Of a stretch of DNA of 22,429 nucleotides, positions 11,996 to 21,201 are shown one piece after another. A program made the translations under genes and the position numbers. The notes beneath the pieces are model-generated. The model saw only the letters and a list, made by a program, of their open reading frames with translations, searched no databases and was not told the DNA's origin. Origin of the DNA: a virus. Within the stretch, counting starts at the first letter, position 1. Each line of letters starts with the position of its first letter. The DNA is taken from positions 1 through 22,429 of IMG/VR virus record IMGVR_UViG_3300023278_000911; one strand, given 5' to 3'.

Positions 11996-14205
11996 TGTAC
12001 GAGCAAAGTTTATATAAAATTTTACCGGACTATATTAAGCCCAGCGTAATTAAGAAAAATAACCGTTATAAAAAATGGAAGTACGGCTATAGCAAGGAGT
12101 ATGATGTTGTAGTTATAAGCAAGACGGGGCAGATAGGTGAAATATACGAAATACAAAATTTAAAAATCGCGCTGCCAAAAGAAGATAGCGTTTACGCTTC
12201 TAAAAAAGATAAATGGGAGAAGCTTGAGTACCCTAAAGAGCTCAGCAAAATAAAAAGTGTATTCGAGTGGAACACAAAGCCCGAGTATTTTAAAGATAAA
12301 TACTATGATTACATTGATCAAGAATTTAATCGCAGATCGCAGGGGTTTTGGTTCTATAATAAGGGTTTGGCTACTTACATCACTGGTACTCACTATATGT
12401 ACTTGCAGCACTCCAAGATTGATGTTGGGGCAGCAGAGTTTAGGGAGTCAAACAGATTATTCTTTATATTCTGGGAAGCTTGCAAGGCCGACCCACGATC
12501 TTACGGAATGTGCTACCTTAAAAACCGTCGTTCCGGATTTTCTTTTATGTCTTCAGCAGAAACCGTTAATTTGGCGACAATTACGTCAGATGCACGGTAC
12601 GGTATTTTGTCTAAGTCTGGAGCCGATGCTAAGAAAATGTTCACAGATAAGGTTGTACCAATATCGGTCCACTACCCGTTCTTTTTCAAACCGATCCAAG
12701 ACGGTATGGACAGGCCAAAAACCGAGCTCGCCTACAGGATCCCAGCGTCCAAGCTCACCAGGAGGAAACTTGACAGTGGGGAAAACCCAGAAGAGCTTGA
12801 AGGATTAGATACAACTATCGACTGGAAAAACACGGGGGATAATAGCTATGACGGTGAAAAGCTAAAACTTTTAGTGCACGATGAATCCGGCAAGTGGGAA
12901 AGACCAGATAATATATTAAATAATTGGAGGGTTACTAAAACTTGTTTAAGGTTAGGAGCTAGAATTGTAGGTAAGTGTATGATGGGTTCCACAAGCAACT
13001 CACTAGATAAAGGTGGCGCTAATTTTAAAAAATTATACAATGCCTCAGACGTTACAAAAAGAAACCGAAACGGACAGACTAGTTCGGGATTATATAGTCT
13101 GTTCATACCTATGGAATGGAACTACGAAGGATTCATTGATTCTTATGGCTTACCTGTATTCGACACACCCAATGAAGAAATTAAAGGACCTCACAATGAT
13201 ATAATAGATCAAGGGGTAATACAGCATTGGCAGAATGAAGTTGATGGGTTAAAAGATGACCAGGACGGTTTAAACGAATACTATCGCCAATTTCCGAGAA
13301 CGGAGCAGCATGCTTTTAGAGACGAAGCTAAGGAGTCTTTGTTTAATTTAACTAAGATATATCAACAAGTTGATTACAATGAAGATTTAAGAAATACAAG
13401 CATAGTAACACAAGGAAGCTTTTATTGGGAAAACGGAATTAAAGATACAAAAGTAATGTTTGCGCCAAATAAAGACGGTAGGTTTTTGATATCTTGGATA
13501 CCAAATAAAAACCAACAAAACCGTGTAATATTAAAGAATGGCATTAAATACCCAGGTAATGAACACATGGGTGCATTTGGTTGTGATAGCTATGACATAT
13601 CAGGAACAACCGACGGCAAAGGGTCTAAGGGTGCTCTTCACGGTTTAACAAAGTTTAGTATGGAAGATGCTCCAGCTAATTCTTTTTTCTTAGAATATAT
13701 ATCAAGGCCACAAACGGCTGATATATTTTTTGAGGACGTATTGATGGCTTGCATATTTTACGGCATGCCCATACTGGCGGAAAACAATAAACCAAGATTG
13801 CTTTACTACTTTAAAAGAAGAGGCTATAGAGGGTTTTCAATGAATCGCCCGGATAAGCTTTTAAATAAGCTTTCAATTACAGAAAGAGAAATAGGCGGAA
13901 TGCCTAACTCCAGTGAAGACATTAAACAAGCGCACGCGGCTGCTATTGAATCCTACATAGAAGACCATGTTGGTTTAATGAAAGATGGATCTTATGGCAC
14001 AATGTATTTTCAAAAAACCCTAGAAGATTGGGGTAAATTTAATATAAATAATAGAACTAAGTTTGATGCTTCTATTAGCTCAGGCTTAGCTATAATGGCT
14101 TGCAATAAAAACAAATATAGCCCTAGGGCTGAAAGAACATTAACATCACATACTTTAAGTTTTAAAAAGTACAATAACAAAGGACATAGTTCAAAAATAA
14201 TATAA
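11995..14205 (+). CDS. terL: Terminase large subunit (packaging ATPase-nuclease)
   Basis: A 736-aa protein that pumps DNA into the prohead and cuts the concatemer. N-terminal ATPase: a divergent Walker A KNRRSGFS at 176-183 (the usual GK[ST] is replaced), Walker B LLVHDE (292-297) with catalytic Glu, and motif III GSTSN (331-335). C-terminal RNase H-like nuclease: first acidic cluster FGCDSYD (528-534), EYISRPQTADIF (567-578) and a final Asp in RTKFDASISSGLAIM (D691), where these nucleases carry their last metal ligand. An N-terminal extension of ~150 aa precedes the ATPase core, as in crAss-like and related large terminases. It shares its start with the previous stop, and the portal begins directly after its own stop. 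Confidence 0.9.
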   Translation: MYEQSLYKILPDYIKPSVIKKNNRYKKWKYGYSKEYDVVVISKTGQIGEIYEIQNLKIALPKEDSVYASKKDKWEKLEYPKELSKIKSVFEWNTKPEYFKDKYYDYIDQEFNRRSQGFWFYNKGLATYITGTHYMYLQHSKIDVGAAEFRESNRLFFIFWEACKADPRSYGMCYLKNRRSGFSFMSSAETVNLATITSDARYGILSKSGADAKKMFTDKVVPISVHYPFFFKPIQDGMDRPKTELAYRIPASKLTRRKLDSGENPEELEGLDTTIDWKNTGDNSYDGEKLKLLVHDESGKWERPDNILNNWRVTKTCLRLGARIVGKCMMGSTSNSLDKGGANFKKLYNASDVTKRNRNGQTSSGLYSLFIPMEWNYEGFIDSYGLPVFDTPNEEIKGPHNDIIDQGVIQHWQNEVDGLKDDQDGLNEYYRQFPRTEQHAFRDEAKESLFNLTKIYQQVDYNEDLRNTSIVTQGSFYWENGIKDTKVMFAPNKDGRFLISWIPNKNQQNRVILKNGIKYPGNEHMGAFGCDSYDISGTTDGKGSKGALHGLTKFSMEDAPANSFFLEYISRPQTADIFFEDVLMACIFYGMPILAENNKPRLLYYFKRRGYRGFSMNRPDKLLNKLSITEREIGGMPNSSEDIKQAHAAAIESYIEDHVGLMKDGSYGTMYFQKTLEDWGKFNINNRTKFDASISSGLAIMACNKNKYSPRAERTLTSHTLSFKKYNNKGHSSKII

Positions 14206-16614
14206 ATGGTATATACTAACTACAATAGTTCATTTCCTGACCAGGTGGTACCTGCTGCAGAAAAGCTAAGCTTAGAGTATGGAGAAGCCGTAGGTAGAGC
14301 TATCGAAAACGAATGGTTTAGAAATACACGGTCGGGAGGAGATAGATTTATGGCTAACTACCAAAATTTTCATAGGTTAAAGCTTTACGCTAGAGGTGAA
14401 CAGTCTATACAAAAGTACAAAGATGAGCTAGCGATCAATGGAGACTTATCTTACTTAAACTTAGATTGGAAACCAATTCCTGTAATATCTAAATTTGTAG
14501 ATATTGTTGTTAATGGAATGTCCCAAAGATCTTACGAGATAAAAGCATTTGCGCAAGACCCTGAGTCATTAAAGAAAAGAACAAATTACGCTGAAAGAAT
14601 AATGCGTGATATGATGGCTAAGGACTTTTTAGACAACGTACAAAACACGTTAGGTGTTAATATGTATTCTACCGACCCTGAATCTTTACCTAATGATGTT
14701 AAAGAGCTAGGCCTTAAAATGCAGCTAGAATTTAAAGAGTCTGTTGAGATAGCTGAAGAGCAGGCAATAGATACTATATTAGATAAAAATAAATACGACC
14801 AATCCAGAAAAAGAGTTTTATATGACCTGGTTGTATTAGGAATCGGCGCAACAAAAACAAATTTTAATCCAACAGAAGGTATTACAATTGATTATGTTGA
14901 TCCCGCTAGTTTGGTATATTCTTATACTGAGGATCCAAATTTTGAAGATTTATATTATGTTGGCGAAGTTAAAACTTTGTCATTGTCAGAAGTTAAAAAG
15001 CAATTCCCTTATTTAAGTGATCAAGACTTACAAGAAATACAAAAGTTTGGTAATTCGCCTGGTAACTATTTAAGAAATTACGCAGGAGATAACACGGATG
15101 ATCAAGTTAATGTGTTATATTTTGAATACAAAACTTATAACGATCAGGTTTTTAAGATAAAAAGAACTGATACAGGATTAGAAAAAGCTTTAGAAAAACC
15201 AGATACTTTTGCTCCACCGCCGAACGATAATTTTGAAAGAGTAGGTAGAACTATAGAGGTTTTATTTAGTGGTGCTAAAATTCTTGGTCAAAACAAGATG
15301 CTAAAATGGGAGTTAGCAGAAAATATGACTAGACCATTTGCGGATACTACTAAAGTCAAAATGAATTATTCTATTTGTGCACCTAGAATGTACAAGGGGC
15401 GAATAGATTCTTTAGTTAGCAGAGTAACTGGCTTTGCTGATATGATACAGCTAACGCATTTAAAGATGCAACAAGTAATGTCCCGTATGGTTCCCGATGG
15501 AGTTTATGTGGATGTTGATGGTTTAGCTGAAGTAGATCTTGGCAATGGCACAAACTATAACCCAGCGGAAGCATTGAATATGTATTTCCAAACAGGTAGT
15601 ATTGTAGGTAGATCTTTAACGCAAGACGGAGATATTAACAGGGGTAAGGTGCCTATACAAGAGTTGCAGTCTTCTAATGGAATGGCTAAATTGTCAGCAT
15701 TGATACAAACATATCAGTATTATTTGCAAATGATTAGAGACGTGACCGGTCTTAACGAGGCTAGAGATGGCGCAATGCCCGATAAAAACGCTTTGGTTGG
15801 TTTACAAAAAATAGCAGCTGCAAATTCTAATACAGCTACAAGACACATACTACAGGCTCAGTTATATATTACGCTATCTACTTGTGAAAACATTGCTTTA
15901 AGGTTAGCAGACGCACTAGCATATCCGTTAACAGCTCAATCGCTAAAGCAGTCAATTAGCACTTATAATGTGGGCACTTTAGAAGAATTAGCCACGTTAC
16001 AAATACATGACTTCGGTATATTTTTAGACTTAATGCCGGACGAAGAAGAAAGAGCAAAGTTAGAAAACAATATACAGACCGCCCTATCTGCAGGTTTAAT
16101 TGGCTTGGACGATGCTATTGATATTAGGAATATATCAAACATTAAAACAGCTAATGAATTTTTAAAGGTTAGGCAAGCTGAAAAAGCAAAGCGTGATCAA
16201 CAAGCACAGCAAGCTAATATTGCGGCTCAGGCTCAAGCTAATTCGCAATTAGCACAGCAAACAGCATTAGCAGAAACACAAAAACAACAAGTTCTTACAG
16301 AACAAAAAATACAGTTAGAACAAGCTAAAATGCAATTTGGTATACAGCAACTACAGCAAGAAGCTAATATTAAAAAGCAATTAATGGGAGAAGAGTTCAA
16401 TTACAATATGCAATTAGCAGAAATGAACACAAGATCCCAAATGGGTAAAGAAAATAATAAAGAAGATCGTAAAGACGATAGAGCTAAGTTGGTCGCCACG
16501 CAACAAAGCGAATTGATCAATCAGCGTCAAAATAACGCACCGCCTAAAAACTTTGAATCATCTGGAATGGATGTTCTTGGCGGGTTTGGTTTAGAACAAT
16601 TTGAACCAAAGTAA
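14206..16614 (+). CDS. Portal protein
   Basis: An 802-aa protein forming the dodecameric vertex through which DNA is packaged and ejected. Portal-type text near the N-terminus includes FHRLKLYARGEQSIQKYKDE and WKPIPVISKFVDIVVNGM, marking the clip/wing region, and its place between large terminase and scaffold/capsid genes is the standard one. The C-terminal ~140 residues, from about 660, are a Gln/Ala-rich coiled coil (KRDQQAQQANIAAQAQANSQ, EQKIQLEQAKMQFGIQQ) followed by a charged tail, resembling the barrel extension of large podovirus portals. The length fits crAss-like and marine Bacteroidota podovirus portals of ~800 aa. The ATG follows the terminase stop with no gap. Confidence 0.85.
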   Translation: MVYTNYNSSFPDQVVPAAEKLSLEYGEAVGRAIENEWFRNTRSGGDRFMANYQNFHRLKLYARGEQSIQKYKDELAINGDLSYLNLDWKPIPVISKFVDIVVNGMSQRSYEIKAFAQDPESLKKRTNYAERIMRDMMAKDFLDNVQNTLGVNMYSTDPESLPNDVKELGLKMQLEFKESVEIAEEQAIDTILDKNKYDQSRKRVLYDLVVLGIGATKTNFNPTEGITIDYVDPASLVYSYTEDPNFEDLYYVGEVKTLSLSEVKKQFPYLSDQDLQEIQKFGNSPGNYLRNYAGDNTDDQVNVLYFEYKTYNDQVFKIKRTDTGLEKALEKPDTFAPPPNDNFERVGRTIEVLFSGAKILGQNKMLKWELAENMTRPFADTTKVKMNYSICAPRMYKGRIDSLVSRVTGFADMIQLTHLKMQQVMSRMVPDGVYVDVDGLAEVDLGNGTNYNPAEALNMYFQTGSIVGRSLTQDGDINRGKVPIQELQSSNGMAKLSALIQTYQYYLQMIRDVTGLNEARDGAMPDKNALVGLQKIAAANSNTATRHILQAQLYITLSTCENIALRLADALAYPLTAQSLKQSISTYNVGTLEELATLQIHDFGIFLDLMPDEEERAKLENNIQTALSAGLIGLDDAIDIRNISNIKTANEFLKVRQAEKAKRDQQAQQANIAAQAQANSQLAQQTALAETQKQQVLTEQKIQLEQAKMQFGIQQLQQEANIKKQLMGEEFNYNMQLAEMNTRSQMGKENNKEDRKDDRAKLVATQQSELINQRQNNAPPKNFESSGMDVLGGFGLEQFEPK

Positions 16615-16647
16615 AGTAAATTTTTAATTATTTAATTATATTATATT
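16615..16647 (+). promoter_or_regulatory. AT-rich leader before scaffold gene
   Basis: The 33-nt gap is nearly pure A/T and ends TTATATTATATTATG. The same ending (TTTTATTATATTATG) precedes the gene at 19385, and shorter forms precede the capsid gene at 17862 (CATTTTATTATG) and the gene at 7769 (CTAATATTATG). No Shine-Dalgarno is present. It is most likely a strong Bacteroidota-type translation-initiation leader used for abundant virion proteins; a promoter in the same stretch cannot be excluded. Confidence 0.4.
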
Positions 16648-17844
16648 ATGTCAGAAGTAAAACAAGAAGGGGAATTTAAAATTAAAAAAAGAAAAACCCC
16701 TAAAAAATTGGTTAAAAAAGACGAAGTAGTTAAAGTCGATTTATCCAAACCAAAAGAAGAGGAAGTTACTAAAGTAGTAATTGACGAACAACCAAAAGAA
16801 GAAAAAGATGCCGTTCAAGAGCAAAGCACAGATGCAAGCAATGATACTGTCGAACAATCCGAAAACAGTAGCAACAGCGAAGAAGTGGTTGAAGAAGTAC
16901 AAGACGCCACTACAGAAGCGAATGAAGGGGTACTGCAAGAAATAACAGACGAAGAGGTAAAAGAAGAGGTTGCAAATCCGCAAGAGCTAGTTGAAGAAAC
17001 TATAGCGGAAATCAAGCAAGAACATAGCTTACCTGAAAACATTCAAAAGGTTGTAGAATTTATGAATGAAACAGGCGGAACATTGCAAGATTATGTACGT
17101 CTAAACGCTGATTACTCTAATGTAGATAACGTTACATTATTAAGAGAGTATTATAGAAAAACAAAGCCTTATTTAGAAGGCGAAGATATTAACCTTTTAC
17201 TTGAAGACTTTTCATATGATGAAGAGCTTGATGAGGAAAGGGATGTGCGCAAAAAGAAAATTGCGTACAAGGAAGAAATTGCAAAAGCCAAAAACTATTT
17301 GGAAAGTTTAAAGGGTAAATATTACGAGGAAATCAAGTTGAGGCCCGGCGTAACCCAAGACCAACAAAAAGCTACGGATTTTTTCAATAGATACAACGAA
17401 GAGCAACAAGCAAATAAGCAAGTACGCGATGCGTTTTTAAAAAGTACCGAAAATTACTTTAACAATGATTTCAAAGGTTTTGATTTTAGTGTAGGTGAAA
17501 AAAAATACAGGTACTCAGTAAAAGACACTAGCTCAGTTATGAATGAACAAAGTGATTTAACAGGTGTTGTCGGAAAGTTTCTAGACAAAAACGGCCAAGT
17601 TAAAAATTACTCTCAATATCATAAAGCTATATTTGCAGCCAGAAATGCCGACACGATTGCCCAGCATTTTTATGAACAAGGCAAAGCCGACGCAGTGCGT
17701 GATATAACAGCTAAATCTAACAATGTTTCGGCTGATGTAAGACAATCTGTTCCAGGTAATGTTTTTGTTAATGGGATAAAAGTTAAGGCTGTTAACGGTG
17801 TTGATTCTTCAAGATTAAAAATTAAAACACGAACTAAAAACTAA
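16648..17844 (+). CDS. Scaffolding-like acidic protein
   Basis: A 398-aa protein between portal and capsid genes, where scaffolds or prohead proteins usually lie. The first ~30 residues are very basic (FKIKKRKTPKKLVKKDE), residues ~31-125 are strongly acidic and disordered (EEVVEEVQD, DEEVKEEVANPQELVEE), ~126-225 are helical and charged (PENIQKVVEFMNETGGTLQD, ERDVRKKKIAYKEEIAKAK), and the C-terminus is mixed, ending in the basic KIKTRTKN. Helical charged proteins with a basic end that docks on capsid are the rule for scaffolds. No protease motif is visible in it. The assignment comes from composition and order; a head-decoration or assembly-chaperone role is the alternative. Confidence 0.65.
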   Translation: MSEVKQEGEFKIKKRKTPKKLVKKDEVVKVDLSKPKEEEVTKVVIDEQPKEEKDAVQEQSTDASNDTVEQSENSSNSEEVVEEVQDATTEANEGVLQEITDEEVKEEVANPQELVEETIAEIKQEHSLPENIQKVVEFMNETGGTLQDYVRLNADYSNVDNVTLLREYYRKTKPYLEGEDINLLLEDFSYDEELDEERDVRKKKIAYKEEIAKAKNYLESLKGKYYEEIKLRPGVTQDQQKATDFFNRYNEEQQANKQVRDAFLKSTENYFNNDFKGFDFSVGEKKYRYSVKDTSSVMNEQSDLTGVVGKFLDKNGQVKNYSQYHKAIFAARNADTIAQHFYEQGKADAVRDITAKSNNVSADVRQSVPGNVFVNGIKVKAVNGVDSSRLKIKTRTKN

Positions 17845-17861
17845 TTTTAAAACATTTTATT

Positions 17862-19307
17862 ATGGCAGGAAATTTTGTAAACGGTGGTGCTTTTCCAGCG
17901 TCCACGTTGCCTTCACAAAAGCAACAAGCGCTTAGCACTAACTATTTAAACTTTACTGACGGATCAGGGAATGATTTTGCACAGCAATATCTACCCGAAA
18001 TCTACGAAGCAGAAATAGAACGATATGGAAATCGTACTATCTCGGGCTTCTTACGAATGGTAGGAGCAGAAATGCCTCTACAATCTGACCAAGTTGTTTG
18101 GTCTGAACAAAACAGACTACACGTATCTTACCAAGATGTGGGTAGTGACCAAGCTGCTACATTAACTTTGCCAGCTGGCCACGTTATTGTACCAAACATG
18201 ACTTTGGTAGTTGGCGACAACAAAACAGTAGGTGGATCACCAAAAACTGAAAAAGTTATTGTAGGTGCTGTAACCGATACAACTGCGACTGTATATCCTT
18301 ATCAAGCTGCTGATTTGAGTGGTTTAGGAGCTGTACTTAATGTATTTGTATATGGTTCTGAATTTGCTAAAGGTACAGTAGGATCTACAGCAAATATCAC
18401 TCCATCTTTTACGCAGTTTTCTAACTCACCAATCATTATCAAAGATAAATATTCTATCTCTGGTTCTGACACGGCTCAGATTGGTTGGGTAGAAGTTGCT
18501 ACTGAAGCTGGAACTTCTGGATTTTTATGGTATTTAAAAGCTGAAGGCGAAACTCGTCTACGCTTTGAAGACTACCTAGAAATGTCTGTAGTTGAAGGTG
18601 AGCTTGCTGATGCCGCAGGTGGTTTTGCTACTAACCAAGCTTTAGTGCCTGGATTTAGCGCAACAATCAACGGTAAAGGTACTGAAGGTTTATTCGCGGC
18701 TATTGAAGATCGTGGTAACGTATATACTAATGCTGATTTCGGCGGAACTGGAGTTGGCTCTGGTATTGCAGAATTTGACGTTATTCTTAAGCAATTAGAC
18801 ACTCAGGGAGCTATTGAAGAGAACATGCTTTTCTTGGATAGAGACACGAATCTAGCTTTTGATGATATGCTAGCTAACATCTCTTCTGGAGGTCAAGGCG
18901 GTACTGCTTATGGATTATTTGAAAACTCTGAAGAAATGGCATTGAACCTAGGGTTCAGCGGTTTCCGCAGAGGTTCTTATGACTTCTATAAGACTGATTG
19001 GAAATACCTAAATGACATCTCCACTCGTGGTGGTATGGATGACATTGATGGTGTACTTATTCCAGCTGGGACTTCAACTGTATACGATCAAATCCTTGGA
19101 TCAAACATCCGTAGACCATTCTTGCATGTACGTTACCGTGCTTCGCAAGCTGATGACAGACGTATGAAATCTTGGATTACTGGTTCTGTAGGTGGAGCTG
19201 CTACATCTGATCTTGACGCTATGGAAGTACACTTCCTATCTGAAAGATGCTTATGTGTGCAAGCTGCAAATAACTTTGTGTTATTTACATCTTCTCCAGT
19301 AGTATAA
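17862..19307 (+). CDS. Major capsid protein
   Basis: A 481-aa protein expected to take the HK97 fold and build the head shell. The N-terminus (MAGNFVNGGAFPASTLPSQK) leads to DFAQQYLPEIYEAEIERYGN and RTISGFLRMVGAEMP, consistent with N-arm and spine helix. An inserted beta-domain spans roughly 85-180. It lies directly after the scaffold-like gene, before a strong terminator, and is about the size of crAss-like and marine Bacteroidota phage capsid proteins. Codon use differs from its neighbours: Arg is often CGT/CGC (CGTTACCGTGCT near 19132) instead of AGA, and GCT, GGT and TCT are frequent, as expected for a very highly expressed gene. The identity rests on position, size, composition and recalled pattern. 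Confidence 0.85.
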   Translation: MAGNFVNGGAFPASTLPSQKQQALSTNYLNFTDGSGNDFAQQYLPEIYEAEIERYGNRTISGFLRMVGAEMPLQSDQVVWSEQNRLHVSYQDVGSDQAATLTLPAGHVIVPNMTLVVGDNKTVGGSPKTEKVIVGAVTDTTATVYPYQAADLSGLGAVLNVFVYGSEFAKGTVGSTANITPSFTQFSNSPIIIKDKYSISGSDTAQIGWVEVATEAGTSGFLWYLKAEGETRLRFEDYLEMSVVEGELADAAGGFATNQALVPGFSATINGKGTEGLFAAIEDRGNVYTNADFGGTGVGSGIAEFDVILKQLDTQGAIEENMLFLDRDTNLAFDDMLANISSGGQGGTAYGLFENSEEMALNLGFSGFRRGSYDFYKTDWKYLNDISTRGGMDDIDGVLIPAGTSTVYDQILGSNIRRPFLHVRYRASQADDRRMKSWITGSVGGAATSDLDAMEVHFLSERCLCVQAANNFVLFTSSPVV

Positions 19308-19316
19308 TTATTCTGT

Positions 19317-19380
19317 AGTAATTACCCTCGTTGAACTGACGGGGGTAGTTATTACTTTTATTAACATTTTTATTTTATTA
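19317..19380 (+). terminator. Rho-independent terminator after capsid gene
   Basis: The inner stem TACCCTCGT (19323-19331) pairs with ACGGGGGTA (19339-19347) over a 7-nt loop TGAACTG, nine pairs with one G-U. An outer stem AGTAAT (19317-19322) pairs with ATTACT (19351-19356) across a 3-nt bulge. T-rich sequence follows (TTTTATTAACATTTTTATTT). It begins ten nt after the capsid stop. It may raise capsid transcript abundance by ending or stabilising that mRNA, with read-through to the tail genes. Confidence 0.75.
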
Positions 19381-19384
19381 TATT

Positions 19385-20215
19385 ATGGCTAAAGAAGCTA
19401 AAGCAGTAGAAAAAACTGAGGTTGCACCTCAACCGACTGTAGAAAAAAAACAAACAGTTAAACCAAAACAAACGGTACCAGAGTGGGAAATTAAAGATAG
19501 AACTTATTATTTAATAGGAAAACGCAACCCATTAACTCATATAATCCCGGCTAAGCATAGTAGAAGATATCCTTTATTATGGTTTGATGAAAAAGCGGGT
19601 AAGCAAAGAGAATTGCGATATGCGACTAATCAAAGCTCTCCTTTGGTAGACGAACAAAAAGGTGAATCAACAATGGCCCACATTATATTTAAAGAGGGCA
19701 CTTTGTTTGTTCCAAAACAAAAACAAAATCTTCAAAAACTCTTGTCTTTATATCATCCAATGAAGGATAAAATATACAGCGAGTTTGATAAGGTTAGCGA
19801 TGCTAAAGATGAAATTGTAGAAATTGAAATGCAAATTGAAGCATTAAACGCGGCTAGAGAAATGAATGTTGATCAAGGCGAAGCAATTTTAAGAGTAGAG
19901 CTTGGATCTAAGGTGACGGGAATGTCATCTAAAGAAATAAAAAGAGATTTATTAATATTTGCAAAAAATAATCCAAATTTGTTTATTGAACTTGCTACAG
20001 ATGAAAATGTTCAACTTAGAAACATGGCAATTGTTGCAACAGAAACAAATATAATTAAACTATCGGGTGATAATAGAACATTTACTTGGGCTTCTAATAA
20101 TAGAAAGCTTATGACAGTTCCGTTTGATGAAAACCCATACTCTGCTATGGCTGCATTCTTTAAAACCGACGAAGGTATTGAAGTTTTAAGGTCAATAGAG
20201 AAAAAGTTACAATAA
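19385..20215 (+). CDS. Conserved head/connector protein, function unknown
   Basis: A 276-aa protein downstream of the capsid gene. The N-terminal ~30 residues are Lys/Thr/Pro-rich and disordered (KKQTVKPKQTVPEWE). A beta-containing domain follows: WEIKDRTYYLIGKRNPLTH, then WFDEKAGKQRELRYATNQSS and HIIFKEGTLFVPK. The helical half contains LQKLLSLYHP, ILRVELGSKVTGMSSKEIKR and TVPFDENPYSAMAAFFKTDE with GIEVL. This whole order is familiar from uncultured marine Bacteroidota phages, always next to the capsid gene, but without known activity. I infer a head-completion or minor head protein. The gene lies between two hairpins (19317-19356 and 20232-20255), so it may be made from its own mRNA segment. 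Confidence 0.65.
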   Translation: MAKEAKAVEKTEVAPQPTVEKKQTVKPKQTVPEWEIKDRTYYLIGKRNPLTHIIPAKHSRRYPLLWFDEKAGKQRELRYATNQSSPLVDEQKGESTMAHIIFKEGTLFVPKQKQNLQKLLSLYHPMKDKIYSEFDKVSDAKDEIVEIEMQIEALNAAREMNVDQGEAILRVELGSKVTGMSSKEIKRDLLIFAKNNPNLFIELATDENVQLRNMAIVATETNIIKLSGDNRTFTWASNNRKLMTVPFDENPYSAMAAFFKTDEGIEVLRSIEKKLQ

Positions 20216-20231
20216 CGTGTAATAATAATGC

Positions 20232-20255
20232 AAGCGGTAGTTTATTCTGCCGCTT
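20232..20255 (+). terminator. Stable hairpin, possible weak terminator
   Basis: AAGCGGTAG (20232-20240) pairs with CTGCCGCTT (20247-20255) through nine pairs including one G-U, over a TTTATT loop. It sits 16 nt after the preceding stop and 22 nt before the next start. The sequence after it (AGTGTTATAATAAATAAAAC) is AT-rich without a clean T tract, so termination on the + strand may be partial. A processing site or mRNA-stabilising hairpin is an equal possibility. Confidence 0.4.
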
Positions 20256-20277
20256 AGTGTTATAATAAATAAAACAA

Positions 20278-21198
20278 ATGGCGGTAAGCGTAGATCAAGT
20301 GTATAGAACTGTTCTATTAATAATGAACAAGGAACAGCGTGGTTATTTAACACCTGATGATTTTAATAAAATAGGCACTCAGGTACAGCTTGAAATTTTC
20401 AATGAATATTTTGAGGACTTAAATCAACAGCTACGTATTCCTGAAAATGATAGCGAGTATTCTAATAGAGTAAAAAACATAGAAGAAAAGCTAGCCCCTT
20501 TTAAAACTATACCAACTTCGGTGGCCTATAATTCAAATTATTTTAATTTACCTACAACTTCTTCACTAGTAGGTCAAGAGTCGTTTACAACTGTTAGCGG
20601 TCAACAAGTATATAACTTTACGGTTTTACTAGCATCAAGCGTTATATCGGGCACTATAGAAGCTTTTTTAAATGGCGTTAAAATTATACAAAATATAGAC
20701 TATACTATATCTTCTGGTGGTGGTTTTATACAGCTTACAAATATTCCTACAAGCGGTGATGATCTTCAAGTAAATCTTTATCAAGATGATTTTTACAAAA
20801 TAGGCACAGTCATATATGACGACGAGCTTGAGGTTGAAAGAATAAACCGGAATGATTTTTTGCATGTGAATATGTCTCCTTTGACAAAACCCACGACAGA
20901 ATATCCCGTGTATATTTTTGAAGAAAATAAATTATACGTATACCCAAAAAGTATACAAAGCGATATTAAAGTTTCTTATCTAAAGAAACCAGCTAATGTT
21001 AATTGGGGGTTTACTTCCAATGGTAATGGTTATATATATGATCCGTCTACAACTGTTAATTTCTTGCTACAACCAACAGAACAAACTTCTATTATAACAA
21101 GAATACTTTTATACGCTGGTGTTGTAATAAAAAACCCACAATTAATTCAATTAGCAGCTGGGCAAATTCAATCAGAAAAAGTAAACGAAAAAAGCTAA
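20278..21198 (+). CDS. Neck/ring (head-tail connector) protein
   Basis: A 306-aa protein beginning MAVSVDQVYRTVLLIMNKEQ then RGYLTPDDFNKIGTQVQLEI. The pattern VY..VL...NK.QRGYLTP..FN....QAQL is familiar from neck proteins of marine Bacteroidota phages and from ring proteins of crAss-like phages, which I recall and did not check. A helical N-terminal ~80 residues are followed by a beta-sandwich-like middle (FTTVSGQQVYNFTVLLASSV, EAFLNGVKIIQNIDYTISSG) and a C-terminal helical part. It probably forms a ring below the portal. It is followed by a second connector-type protein after three nt, and both are likely parts of one neck assembly. Confidence 0.7.
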   Translation: MAVSVDQVYRTVLLIMNKEQRGYLTPDDFNKIGTQVQLEIFNEYFEDLNQQLRIPENDSEYSNRVKNIEEKLAPFKTIPTSVAYNSNYFNLPTTSSLVGQESFTTVSGQQVYNFTVLLASSVISGTIEAFLNGVKIIQNIDYTISSGGGFIQLTNIPTSGDDLQVNLYQDDFYKIGTVIYDDELEVERINRNDFLHVNMSPLTKPTTEYPVYIFEENKLYVYPKSIQSDIKVSYLKKPANVNWGFTSNGNGYIYDPSTTVNFLLQPTEQTSIITRILLYAGVVIKNPQLIQLAAGQIQSEKVNEKS

Positions 21199-21201
21199 TA
21201 T

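Noticed and set aside
12257-12808. 183-codon open frame on the + strand inside the large terminase
   Set aside because: It is an out-of-frame shadow of the terminase, which has clear ATPase and nuclease motifs here; the shadow protein is rich in Ser, Arg and Cys and has no family pattern.
16681-16725. A-runs at the start of the scaffold-like gene that resemble slippery sites
   Set aside because: They encode the Lys-rich N-terminus in a long open frame, and no alternative product or downstream pseudoknot is evident.
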